Positions 42,982-50,909 of a stretch of 64,000 bases of DNA are shown here, in pieces. The stretch is from positions 62,001 through 126,000 of the forward strand of contig CAZIZO010000007.1 of the NCBI GenBank assembly GCA_964543905.1, read 5' to 3'. The translations under genes and the position numbers were made by a program. The DNA comes from GCA-016699835 sp964543905 (GTDB lineage: Bacteria; Planctomycetota; Phycisphaerae; Phycisphaerales; UBA1924). The notes under the pieces are model-generated. The model was not told the origin of the DNA and ran no database searches. It saw only the letters and a list, made by a program, of their open reading frames with translations. How positions within the stretch are numbered: position 1 is the first letter of the stretch; each line of letters starts with the position of its first letter.

Positions 42982-43839
42982 ATGTCTAGTCGGACGGGTG
43001 GCGAGGTGCCCATCCTCGCCGCGCGGAACATCCATAAGACCTACAAACTTGGCCGCGTGGACGTGCCCGTGCTCAAGGGCGTTGATCTCGACGTGCGGGA
43101 CGGCGAGTTCCTCGCGATCCTCGGCGCCTCCGGATCGGGGAAGTCCACGCTTCTCCACATCCTGGGTGGGCTCGATCGCCCGGATCGCCCCAAGAGCGGT
43201 GCGGTCTCGAGTTGCCCCCAATGCAAGTACCCTCGAATCCTGGGCAACAGCGAGTGGTCCATCTGCCCGGAGTGCGGACGGGCGTTCGGTGCCGAAGGCG
43301 ACGGGGGCGTGGTGTTTCGCGGCAAGGACCTCGCCCGCTTCTCCGCGGCGGAATTGGATCGCTATCGCAGCCATGACGTGGGCTTCGTCTTCCAGTTTTA
43401 TCACTTGCTGCCGGAGTTGACGGTGACCGAAAACGTCGCCATCTCGATGATGGTTCACGGCGGACGAGGCGCGGGAGACCGAAAATCCGCCGCCGAGGAG
43501 ATGCTGCGCATCGTGGGGCTCAGCCACCGCCTGCGGCACCGCCCGGCGGAACTCTCCGGCGGCGAGCGACAGCGCGTGGCGATCGCTCGCGCCCTGGTCA
43601 ATCAGCCCAAGGTGCTTCTCGCCGACGAACCGACGGGGAATCTCGATCGGGAGACCGGTCGCAAGATCCTCGACACCTTCGCCGAGATTCGCGCCGAACG
43701 CAAGCACACCATGGTGATCGTGACGCACGATCCGGCCACCGCAGAACGGGCGGATCGCGTCGTCGTTATCGAGGACGGCCGACTCGCCGAAGATCAGGAT
43801 TGGCGGAAACGCCAGCCGCACATGCCGCCCCGCGGATAG
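42982..43839 (+). CDS. ABC transporter ATPase, LolD-like, with zinc-ribbon-like insert
   Basis: 285 residues. ATPase motifs: Walker A 'GASGSGKST' (48-56), Q-loop Gln138 in 'VGFVFQFYHLLPELT', signature 'LSGGERQRVAIARAL' (191-205), Walker B 'VLLADEPTG' (211-219), H-loop His249 in 'VTHD'. These fit the LolD/MacB group. Between Walker A and the Q-loop, at about 72-109, is an insert of some 37 residues with four cysteines in two knuckles, Cys78-Pro-Gln-Cys81 and Cys95-Pro-Glu-Cys98, where LolD normally continues straight to 'SGEV'. The ATG at 42982 has GGAG 6 bases upstream; a GTG at 42883 overlapping the permease stop is the alternative. Confidence 0.9.
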   Translation: MSSRTGGEVPILAARNIHKTYKLGRVDVPVLKGVDLDVRDGEFLAILGASGSGKSTLLHILGGLDRPDRPKSGAVSSCPQCKYPRILGNSEWSICPECGRAFGAEGDGGVVFRGKDLARFSAAELDRYRSHDVGFVFQFYHLLPELTVTENVAISMMVHGGRGAGDRKSAAEEMLRIVGLSHRLRHRPAELSGGERQRVAIARALVNQPKVLLADEPTGNLDRETGRKILDTFAEIRAERKHTMVIVTHDPATAERADRVVVIEDGRLAEDQDWRKRQPHMPPRG

Positions 43840-43851
43840 ATGGAACGTTCT

Positions 43852-45093
43852 TCACACCGCGGCCGGCCTCGCGCGATAGGTCAACTCCACGTCGCCGTCG
43901 AGCGCCTTGACCCGCCAGAGATCGAATCGCTGGGCCATGGCGAGGCTTTCCGCGACTCGTCCCACCGCAACGGCGCGGGCTTGGTCGTCTCCCAGGATCA
44001 TCGGCGCAACGTACACCACCGCCTCGTCGACCAAGCCTTGGTCGATAAGCGAGCCCAGCAACCCAGGACCAGCCTCGACGAGCACCGTCGAGACCCCCAT
44101 CGACGCCAGTCGTTGCAACAGCGATCGTGTGTCGATGGAGCGCCCGCGCGTCGGCACGCCGATGAACCGCACCTCGGCGGCTCGCAACGCGCCACGCTTT
44201 TCCGAAACGATGTCCGCCGTCAACAGGTCTTGGTCGCAGGCCAGTATCGTGGGCGTGGCCCATGCCGTCTGCACCAACTTCGCCCGAAGCGGAATCTCCA
44301 GGTCCGCGTCCGCGACGACCCGCATCGCCACGCGACGCGGACGCCATTCGAGTCGAGCCGTCAGGAGCGGGTCGTCGGCAAGGACCGTGCCCAATCCCGT
44401 GAGGATCGCGTCCACGCGTCCACGGAGCCGGTGCACTCGCGCCCGAGATCGCTCGCCGCTGATCCACTTGCTCTCTCCCGTGCGCGTCGCGATTCGCCCG
44501 TCGATAGTCTGGGCCCACTTGGCGATGACCCACGGCAGGCCGGTCCTGATTCGCTTGATGAACGGCGCAGATAGTCCCGTCGCGAACGGGCTTGCGCTCG
44601 ACTCTCGCGCCCGCACCCCGGCGGCTGAGAGTGTGCCTGCCCCGCCCCCCTTGACTGGATTGGGGTCCGACCGGGCGAACACAACTTCCGCAAGCCCTTC
44701 ACGGATGATCGCTTCGACGCAGGCCGGTTGCTTCCCCGGCGCGTTGCACGGTTCGAGCGTCACATACATCGTCGCGCCACGGGCCGTGTGTCCCCGTCGC
44801 ACGCAATCGTGCAAGGCTTGTGCTTCGGCATGCGGCCACCCGAATCGAAGATGATGTCCAACGCCCAGAACCTGCCCCCCTCGAACGATCACCGCCCCGA
44901 CCAGCGGGTTCGGCTCCACGCGCCCTTGACCTCGGAGCGCAAGGCGCGCCGCAAGGTCGAGATAGCGCTTCTCAAGGGTGGAGTCCTGTGGGGTCACATC
45001 CAGAGCATAGATGGCAGGCCTCGCGTGCGCCGAGGGTGGAAGCACTCGATCGCCGTCCCAGACGGCACTCTTCAAGACCACCGGGGTAACCAA
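43852..45093 (-). CDS. ribD: Bifunctional riboflavin biosynthesis protein RibD
   Basis: 413 residues. The N-terminal deaminase removes the amino group of the pyrimidine made from GTP; the C-terminal reductase reduces its ribosyl side chain. Deaminase zinc ligands are His88 in 'PHAEAQAL' with Glu90, Cys116 and Cys125 in 'LEPCNAPGKQPAC', where the usual 'PCSHxG' is 'PCNAPG'. 'GRVEPNPLVGAVIV' is the family start. The reductase half has 'AKWAQTIDGRIAT', 'GESKWISGERSRARVH' and 'VLVEAGPGLLGSLIDQGLVDE' in part. The longest form starts at a TTG 9 bases after the RNase HII-like stop; a GTG at 44997 or 45081 is possible because the catalytic domain begins near residue 40. Confidence 0.9.
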   Translation of the reverse strand: MVTPVVLKSAVWDGDRVLPPSAHARPAIYALDVTPQDSTLEKRYLDLAARLALRGQGRVEPNPLVGAVIVRGGQVLGVGHHLRFGWPHAEAQALHDCVRRGHTARGATMYVTLEPCNAPGKQPACVEAIIREGLAEVVFARSDPNPVKGGGAGTLSAAGVRARESSASPFATGLSAPFIKRIRTGLPWVIAKWAQTIDGRIATRTGESKWISGERSRARVHRLRGRVDAILTGLGTVLADDPLLTARLEWRPRRVAMRVVADADLEIPLRAKLVQTAWATPTILACDQDLLTADIVSEKRGALRAAEVRFIGVPTRGRSIDTRSLLQRLASMGVSTVLVEAGPGLLGSLIDQGLVDEAVVYVAPMILGDDQARAVAVGRVAESLAMAQRFDLWRVKALDGDVELTYRARPAAV

Positions 45094-45102
45094 TCCTCAG
45101 GC

Positions 45103-46116
45103 TCACGCGATTCGGACCAGATCTTCGCGGTCTTCGCGCGAGAGCAGCGAGCCCATCTCGTCGAGCCACCGGCGGGCATCGAGCGCATACCCCGCCGTCG
45201 GCCTGAGGTTGCCGTCTTTGAACTCGGCGTACACGCGGGACCAATACCGGTTGAATCGAATCATCGCGAGTTCCCGAGCGTACTTCGCGATCATCGAGGC
45301 GAGCGCCACGGGGAGATGGGCCGATTCTCCCTCGACGAGAAAGGCGACGCCCGCGCGGCGCACGCCGTCATGCACCACATATCGGCTGCGAGCCTCAGAT
45401 TCCTCGATCACCTCAACCTCGCCCGCCAGTGCTCGCTTGAGAAAGCCGCCGTACGCCGCACGCCCACCCAGGCGATCACACACGATGCCCAGCCTCTGGC
45501 CGTTCAAGTCTTCACCCCATCGCTCCCAGACATACCGAAGATGGTCCGCGATCGCTCCGGCGCTCGTCGAAGCCTTGTTCCCAAACTCGCGGACTTTCGC
45601 GTTGAACTCGCGCTCGCCGACGAGCACGCAGCGCATTGCCAGCAGATCAACTCCCGCCGTGTGCATCGCCCTCGACAGCGTGTTGGCGGAGATGCCGATC
45701 TCGCTCGCCTCGTGCGCGAGGGGAAGCGAGATCACGGGCTCGCCATAGCACGAGTGCGCCGGCAGTCGCGTGCCGAGCAGGGCGAGGCATTCCACGTCGC
45801 TCGCGATGGGCGTGTCGGAAAGAACACGCGCACAACTCAAGACGCCACGCTCCAGGTGCACCAGCGGATGCGTGGACTTGACGCTGTTCGAGAGTTTGAG
45901 TTGCTTCGAATCCGCGATCGCGATGCGGCCCAGTTTGTCCGTCCGCCCACCGCGTCCGGGTTCGCGACACACGCCCGTGGACAGCAGATTCCACAAGTTG
46001 GGCGAGGTCTCCGCCTTGTCCCACGACTGCACGCGAAACACCGACAAACCGACCGCGAGCGGACCCAGCATCGGGCCGTAGCCTGCTTCGTCGATGCCGG
46101 CGAGGATCAGGGGCAT
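45103..46116 (-). CDS. RNase HII-like protein, divergent
   Basis: About 337 residues, against 200-230 for normal RNase HII. The first strand 'LILAGIDEAGYGPMLGPLAVG' in part carries Asp9 and Glu10 of the four-acid site, but the GRG loop that reads the 2'-hydroxyl at the RNA-DNA junction is Gly12-Tyr13-Gly14. 'IADSKQLKLS' matches the family DSK block. A third acid is in 'IVCDRLGG' and the fourth appears to be Glu instead of Asp ('MIAKYARELAM', compare AKxxRD). Extra segments of about 100 residues lie in the middle. An ATG at 46116 was preferred to a GTG two codons earlier. It may act on hybrids with altered specificity, or be an inactive relative. Confidence 0.65.
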   Translation of the reverse strand: MPLILAGIDEAGYGPMLGPLAVGLSVFRVQSWDKAETSPNLWNLLSTGVCREPGRGGRTDKLGRIAIADSKQLKLSNSVKSTHPLVHLERGVLSCARVLSDTPIASDVECLALLGTRLPAHSCYGEPVISLPLAHEASEIGISANTLSRAMHTAGVDLLAMRCVLVGEREFNAKVREFGNKASTSAGAIADHLRYVWERWGEDLNGQRLGIVCDRLGGRAAYGGFLKRALAGEVEVIEESEARSRYVVHDGVRRAGVAFLVEGESAHLPVALASMIAKYARELAMIRFNRYWSRVYAEFKDGNLRPTAGYALDARRWLDEMGSLLSREDREDLVRIA

Positions 46117-46157
46117 GTTCACTCTCAGCGCGGGGCGGGTTCAAGGGCGTGGGCATG

Positions 46158-46181
46158 AAAAACCCCGCCCATAGGGCGGGG
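46158..46181 (-). terminator. Intrinsic terminator of tRNA-Leu
   Basis: On the minus strand a perfect 8-bp stem (CCCCGCCC / GGGCGGGG) with a 3-base loop is followed by five T. It begins about 10 bases after the tRNA and fits as its terminator. Confidence 0.88.
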
Positions 46182-46190
46182 ATTCTCCAA

Positions 46191-46274
46191 TGCGGCTGAG
46201 AGGACTTGAACCTCCACGGTATTGCTACCACAAGAACCTGAATCTTGCGCGTCTGCCAGTTCCGCCACAGCCGC
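46191..46274 (-). tRNA. tRNA-Leu (anticodon CAG)
   Basis: 84 bases reading leftward. The acceptor arms GCGGCTG and CAGCCGC pair over seven positions with discriminator A. The anticodon stem CAAGA/TCTTG closes the loop TTCAGGT, giving anticodon CAG for leucine CUG codons. A long variable arm, as expected for a class II leucine tRNA, lies between the anticodon arm and the T arm GAGG-TTCAAGT-CCTC. CCA is not encoded. The D arm (GGCGGAACTGGCAGACGC) is normal. A terminator follows. Confidence 0.95.
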
Positions 46275-46390
46275 GAACTGCGGGGAGAGCATATGCGGGA
46301 GGGCTCCGTCGGGCAATTCACCCGAGGTCGCCGACGCGGCCTGCACAACCTCCGACGCCGTGCCCGCGTGAGCAGACCCGAACGCTCCGC

Positions 46391-48175
46391 TCAACTCGCC
46401 CGCACGCCAAGGTCTTCGATCTCGCACTCCACCTTGACCCCGCCCCAGGTGGAAACGCCCGGGCGCACCAGCGCGTCAATCGTGGCCCCAATCGGGAGGT
46501 CCTTGATGCGGGCGGCCCAGTTCCATCCGACCAGTCGCATCGCGGGGGCTTGCCCGGTCGCATGGGCGTCGGCGACACGGAGCGAAAGGTGCTTGTTGCC
46601 GCTCCCAAAGGTTTCTGGGCGTCCCAGCAGTCGCATCAATGGCACGCGGAGCGTGATCCGTGGATTCGAACGCCCGAAGGGCGAGAGGAGTTGCATCCGT
46701 CGCACGTTCTCCATGGTCAAATCACGCAGCGTCGCGTCGCAATCAAAGGTGCGGGTCGGGACCAAATCGTCGGGTGTCAGGCGGCTGTTGCAGACCTCGG
46801 TGAACGCGTGGGAAAAGGCGTCAAGACGTTCGGTGCGGAGCCGGAGCCCAGCGGCCATGTCATGCCCTCCGAACGATCGCAGGTGCGGAGCGCAGGCCTC
46901 GATCGCCGAATGGAGATTGAACCCCTCGATGGATCGCCCAGACCCGTGACATTCTTCGCCGTGGTCCTGCAGCAAAAGCGTGGGGCGATGGAACCGCTCC
47001 ACGAGTCGCGAGCACACGATGCCGACCACGCCCTGGTGCCAGTCCTTATGAGCGAGGACGATCGCTCGATGGTCGGGCCCCGTCATGCCGCGCTCCACGG
47101 CGAGTTCGGCGGCATGCTCAAAGATGGCGGCCTCGACGCGCCGACGCTCGTTGTTCTGCCGCGTGAGTTGCTCCGCAATCTCGTATGCTCGCGCCCCATG
47201 CGCGGTCGTCAATAACTCCACGGCCTCTCGCGCGTGCCCCATACGCCCGCACGCGTTCAGACGGGGGGCCAGTTTGAAGCCCACGTCCTCTTCCTTCACC
47301 GACTCGCCCGCCAGGCCCGAGGCGGCAATGAGCGCCGCAAGCCCTTCGTTCTTCGTCGCCCGCAGGCGAGAGAGGCCGAATCGGGCGATCACCCGGTTCT
47401 CGTCCACCAGCGGCACCACGTCCGCGATGACGCCCAACGACGCGAGCGCGAGAAGATCGAGCAGCAGATCCCGAATGGGATCGGGCACCCGCGGCGAGCC
47501 GCACCCAAGCGTCGCGAGTCGCCACGCGAGTTTGAACGCCACCCCCGCGCCGCAGAGTTCCCCGAATGGATACGAAGAGTCGGGGCGACGCGGGTGGACG
47601 ACCGCAAAGGCCCGCGGCAGGTCCCCCATCGTCCCGGGTGGATTGTGATGATCGGTGATGATCAGGTCCACGCCCGTTCCCGCCAGCGCGGCCGCCGCCG
47701 CGACCGCCGTCACCCCGCAATCCACGGAGACGATCACCTTCGCACCCTCGCGTGCGAGTGCGAGGAGCGAGTCGGCGTGCAGCCCATACCCCTCGTCGAT
47801 GCGGTGGGGCACATAGGTCTGCACGTCCGCGCCGGGAACAAGGGTGCGGAGCAGGTGAAAGAGGATCGCGCTGGCCGTAATCCCGTCCACGTCGTAGTCG
47901 CCGTAAATCACGATCCGCTCTCCGGCGCGAGCCGCCCGCAAGAGGCGATCGGCGGCAAGATCGAGGTCCGGGATCGCCGACGGATCGTGAAGGTGCTTGA
48001 GCGAAGGAGAAAGAAAGCGGGCGGCCTCGTCGCTCGCCGCGTCGAGGCCCCGGGCCGAGAGAATGCGTGAAACGACATCGGGAAACGCCCCGATGCGAAC
48101 GGGGCCGCGGCCCGACCAGATGGAGGTCAAGCCGCGTGTGAGTGGGCGAGTCGCTATGGAGGGCAACGGGTCCAA
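46391..48175 (-). CDS. recJ: Single-stranded-DNA-specific exonuclease RecJ
   Basis: 594 residues. RecJ degrades single-stranded DNA from the 5' end in recombination and mismatch repair. The DHH phosphoesterase motifs are 'YGDYDVDG' (91-98), 'VDCGVT' (151-156), 'ITDHHNP' (Asp175-His176-His177), and 'DLLALASLGVIADVVPL'. The DHHA1 part has 'GHAREAVELL', 'GVVGIVCSRLVERFHRP' and the glycine-rich 'SGRSIEGFNLHSA' with 'SFGGHDMAAGL'. A final OB-like domain ends the chain. The ATG at 48175 begins at family sequence. It is divergent from the adenosyltransferase and lies 116 bp upstream of nothing but the tRNA. Confidence 0.93.
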   Translation of the reverse strand: MDPLPSIATRPLTRGLTSIWSGRGPVRIGAFPDVVSRILSARGLDAASDEAARFLSPSLKHLHDPSAIPDLDLAADRLLRAARAGERIVIYGDYDVDGITASAILFHLLRTLVPGADVQTYVPHRIDEGYGLHADSLLALAREGAKVIVSVDCGVTAVAAAAALAGTGVDLIITDHHNPPGTMGDLPRAFAVVHPRRPDSSYPFGELCGAGVAFKLAWRLATLGCGSPRVPDPIRDLLLDLLALASLGVIADVVPLVDENRVIARFGLSRLRATKNEGLAALIAASGLAGESVKEEDVGFKLAPRLNACGRMGHAREAVELLTTAHGARAYEIAEQLTRQNNERRRVEAAIFEHAAELAVERGMTGPDHRAIVLAHKDWHQGVVGIVCSRLVERFHRPTLLLQDHGEECHGSGRSIEGFNLHSAIEACAPHLRSFGGHDMAAGLRLRTERLDAFSHAFTEVCNSRLTPDDLVPTRTFDCDATLRDLTMENVRRMQLLSPFGRSNPRITLRVPLMRLLGRPETFGSGNKHLSLRVADAHATGQAPAMRLVGWNWAARIKDLPIGATIDALVRPGVSTWGGVKVECEIEDLGVRAS

Positions 48176-48362
48176 GTCGATACATGCCTATCAGAGTGGA
48201 GTGTCGTGGGGCGATCGACTCTGAAAGGTAGTCGGGCCGGTGCTGGGTGGGCGACCGTCACGCCCGTGCCGTTGCGCACGATTGTCGGTGTCCCACCCCC
48301 GCGTTCGCGGACGCACGCGAGGCTTACGCTTCTCTCCGCCAACCTCGGAAAGGAAGCCCGCC

Positions 48363-48962
48363 ATGGTCAAGTTGAACAAGATCTACACACGCACGGGCGA
48401 CGACGGCACCACCGGACTCGCGACCGGTGATCGCGTCCGCAAAGATGCGATCCGCGTCGAAGCCTACGGCACCGTGGACGAGGCGAATGCCTTCATCGGG
48501 CACGCCGTCATCGAAGCCGAACGTGTGCAAGGGCCCATCGGGAGCGACCTCTCGAAGGTGCTCCGCTCGCTCCAGCATGATCTCTTCGACCTCGGAGCCG
48601 ACCTGGCGACGCCGATCGCGGTGGAAGAGCAGCCCGGTTCGCGATTGCGGATCCTTCCCACGCAGGTGGATCGCCTCGAGCGTGAGATCGATCGGTTCAA
48701 CGACGGACTTGCACCATTGAATAGTTTCGTCCTACCCGGCGGCACCGCCCTTGCCGCCGCCCTGCACATCGCGAGAACCGTGGTCCGCCGTGCCGAACGC
48801 CTCGCGGTGCACCTCTTCGCCGTCGAGTCCGACTGCACAAGCCCGGAGACGGTGCGCTACCTCAACCGCCTCAGCGATCTTCTCTTCGTTCTCGCTCGGG
48901 TGGCGAACAACCAAGGTGCTTGGGATGTCCTCTGGACGCCCGGTACCAACCGGCCCCGGTGA
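48363..48962 (+). CDS. Cob(I)alamin adenosyltransferase, PduO type
   Basis: 199 residues. It transfers the adenosyl group of ATP to cob(I)alamin to form adenosylcobalamin. The family start 'IYTRTGDDGTTGLATGDR' holds the ATP-binding loop, followed by 'VEAYGTVDEANAFIG', 'LQHDLFDLGADLATP', 'FVLPGGTALAAALHIARTV' with the catalytic arginines in 'VRRAERLAV', and 'YLNRLSDLLFVLAR'. The ATG at 48363 has AAGGA about 8 bases upstream. No cobalamin-dependent enzyme or cob gene lies nearby. Length is normal for the family. Confidence 0.92.
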   Translation: MVKLNKIYTRTGDDGTTGLATGDRVRKDAIRVEAYGTVDEANAFIGHAVIEAERVQGPIGSDLSKVLRSLQHDLFDLGADLATPIAVEEQPGSRLRILPTQVDRLEREIDRFNDGLAPLNSFVLPGGTALAAALHIARTVVRRAERLAVHLFAVESDCTSPETVRYLNRLSDLLFVLARVANNQGAWDVLWTPGTNRPR

Positions 48963-49123
48963 TGACCCTGGAATCTTCCGCGGTTTTTCGACCGGGTGGG
49001 AACGGTACTTCCTCGTTCGGTGTAGCATGGCAGAGACTCAGGCCCTTCCGCGAGGTCTCTGTTCGTTATAATTTAGTCAAGTAGCCGTCGGCGTATGTCT
49101 TTCGTGGTTTGTAAGGGAGTTGG

Positions 49124-50872
49124 GTGAGTCGAACAACACACAGCACCGCCTTCACGCACGATTTCACGCAAGAGTTCGAGGCGCAGACGGCCTCGCTCCT
49201 CGCGAAGCGATTTCGTTGGTTTACGGGAATCGTCGGTTCGGTTGGTGCGGGGCTGGCGGTCATTGCGCTCACCATCGGCCTGGTCCTCGCTCTCGCGCCC
49301 TCAAGCGTCGCTCCACCCGCTCGCGAGAGCGGAGCCGAGCCGAACGATGTCGTGAAGACTCCCGCCCCGGAACCATCATCATCGCAGAGGTCCGATGGAC
49401 AACCCGCACCTGCCCCGGCTCCGGCATCGACTACCAGTTCCTCCGGGACCGTCCCATCACGCGATGGCGCCTCTTCGACACCCGCTTCCCCGACCAAGGT
49501 CGATCAAAGCGTCGGCCGTGCGGAGCGTGCGCTGCAGATCCAAAGCCAGGCCAAACCGCGGCCCTTTGTCGGCGCGCTGCGAGGCACCGCCTTTGCCCTC
49601 CTGAGCAGCGCCGCGTATCTCGGCGCGTTCTTTTTGACCAAGGCCCGCAAACTCCACGTGCACGAGATCCTGCGGCTTTCCTTCGCGCTCGTCGTGTTCG
49701 ATGGCTTTTTGCACATCCTCAGCGAATGGCTCAGAATGCCCGTCCGACTGGGCATGTGGGGCGTGCTCGTTACGCACGTCGTGGCGTGCTCGTTCCTGCC
49801 CTGGACCGTCGGGCAGTCGCTTCGCCCGTTTTTGATCCTCCTCGCGTTGCAGTCGACCCAGGTCCTTGTGGAGAGAGAAGGGGGCGTGGTCGGGGTCATC
49901 TTCAATATCGCCTTCAGTGCACTTGCCGGCGCTCCGGGGGCCTTCATCTGCTGGCTTCGACACTCCCGACGCCTCGAGCAGTATCGGGTGCAGTTCCTTC
50001 AGCAACGCTACGGCGAAGTCCGCCGGGAACTCGTCGATGCTCGTCGCATCCACGAATCCATGTTCCCCAAGGAGATCACCGAGGGCCCCGTCCAACTCCG
50101 ATATTCCTACGAACCCATGCGACAAATCGGCGGCGACTACCTCTTCGCCTGGAAGGAGCCCACGGCCGAGGGCGGCGCGGGAAGGTTCAACCTCGTGCTC
50201 ATGGATGTCACCGGGCACGGCATCGCGGCGGCGCTTACGGTCAATCGCCTGCACGGCGAACTCCAGCGCGTGTACGCGGAGGACCCCGAGATTCATCCGG
50301 GTGAGGTTCTGCGGCTCCTCAATCGGTACGTGAACCTCACCCTCGCCCATCACTCCGTCTTCCTCACCGCGATCTGCCTCCGCGTGGACGTGCGACGCGA
50401 TCTCTTGGAGTACGCGAGCGGCGGGCATCCTCCTGCCTATCTCCGCGGGGTCGATGGGTCGATTCATCAGTTGCCCGCCACGTCGTTCGTGCTTGGCGCA
50501 TGCCCCGATGCGCAGTTTGATTCGCACGCGCAGAGCGTGCGGTTTGGGCCCGGCGATAGCCTCATCGCGTACACGGACGGCGCGATCGAAGCGAGGCCGC
50601 CGGGCGGCAAGATGCTGGGCATGAGCGGCTTCCTGCGGTTGATCGCCATGCCGAGGGACAGGTCGCAGAGTTGGCCACTCTCGTTGCTGATGGAAGTTGA
50701 GCGATACCGCGCGTGCCCGCCCGAAGATGACACGCTCGTGATTGAGGTGTCGAGGCCGGTGGGCGTTCAGGCGCCGAGCACGCCCGCGGCATCGCGGTCC
50801 TCCGAGGCGACGCCCGCTTCGAATGTGCCCACCCCGGCTCCAAATGCTCGTTCAGCGCCTGCGTCCGGATGA
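49124..50872 (+). CDS. Membrane PP2C-type serine phosphatase, SpoIIE domain
   Basis: 582 residues from a GTG that has AAGGGAG 5 bases upstream. A membrane segment at about 35-58 ('GIVGSVGAGLAVIALTIGLVL' in part) is followed by about 85 residues rich in Pro, Ser and Thr, then five or so hydrophobic segments (155-280), a short coiled stretch ('EVRRELVDARRIHESMFP') and a C-terminal SpoIIE phosphatase domain. Metal-binding motifs are 'QIGGDYLFAW' and 'NLVLMDVTGHGIAAAL', with 'YASGGHPPAYL' and 'DSLIAYTDGAIEA'. Proteins like this dephosphorylate anti-sigma antagonists. No anti-sigma antagonist gene is adjacent, so the target is unknown. Confidence 0.87.
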   Translation: MSRTTHSTAFTHDFTQEFEAQTASLLAKRFRWFTGIVGSVGAGLAVIALTIGLVLALAPSSVAPPARESGAEPNDVVKTPAPEPSSSQRSDGQPAPAPAPASTTSSSGTVPSRDGASSTPASPTKVDQSVGRAERALQIQSQAKPRPFVGALRGTAFALLSSAAYLGAFFLTKARKLHVHEILRLSFALVVFDGFLHILSEWLRMPVRLGMWGVLVTHVVACSFLPWTVGQSLRPFLILLALQSTQVLVEREGGVVGVIFNIAFSALAGAPGAFICWLRHSRRLEQYRVQFLQQRYGEVRRELVDARRIHESMFPKEITEGPVQLRYSYEPMRQIGGDYLFAWKEPTAEGGAGRFNLVLMDVTGHGIAAALTVNRLHGELQRVYAEDPEIHPGEVLRLLNRYVNLTLAHHSVFLTAICLRVDVRRDLLEYASGGHPPAYLRGVDGSIHQLPATSFVLGACPDAQFDSHAQSVRFGPGDSLIAYTDGAIEARPPGGKMLGMSGFLRLIAMPRDRSQSWPLSLLMEVERYRACPPEDDTLVIEVSRPVGVQAPSTPAASRSSEATPASNVPTPAPNARSAPASG

Positions 50873-50909
50873 TCGGTGCATTGTGCGTGACCCGTGTACC
50901 CTTCACCGC

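Noticed and set aside
44728..46158. 476-codon plus-strand frame across ribD and the RNase HII-like gene
   Set aside because: It covers the opposite strand of two recognised genes and is Arg/His-rich without motifs.
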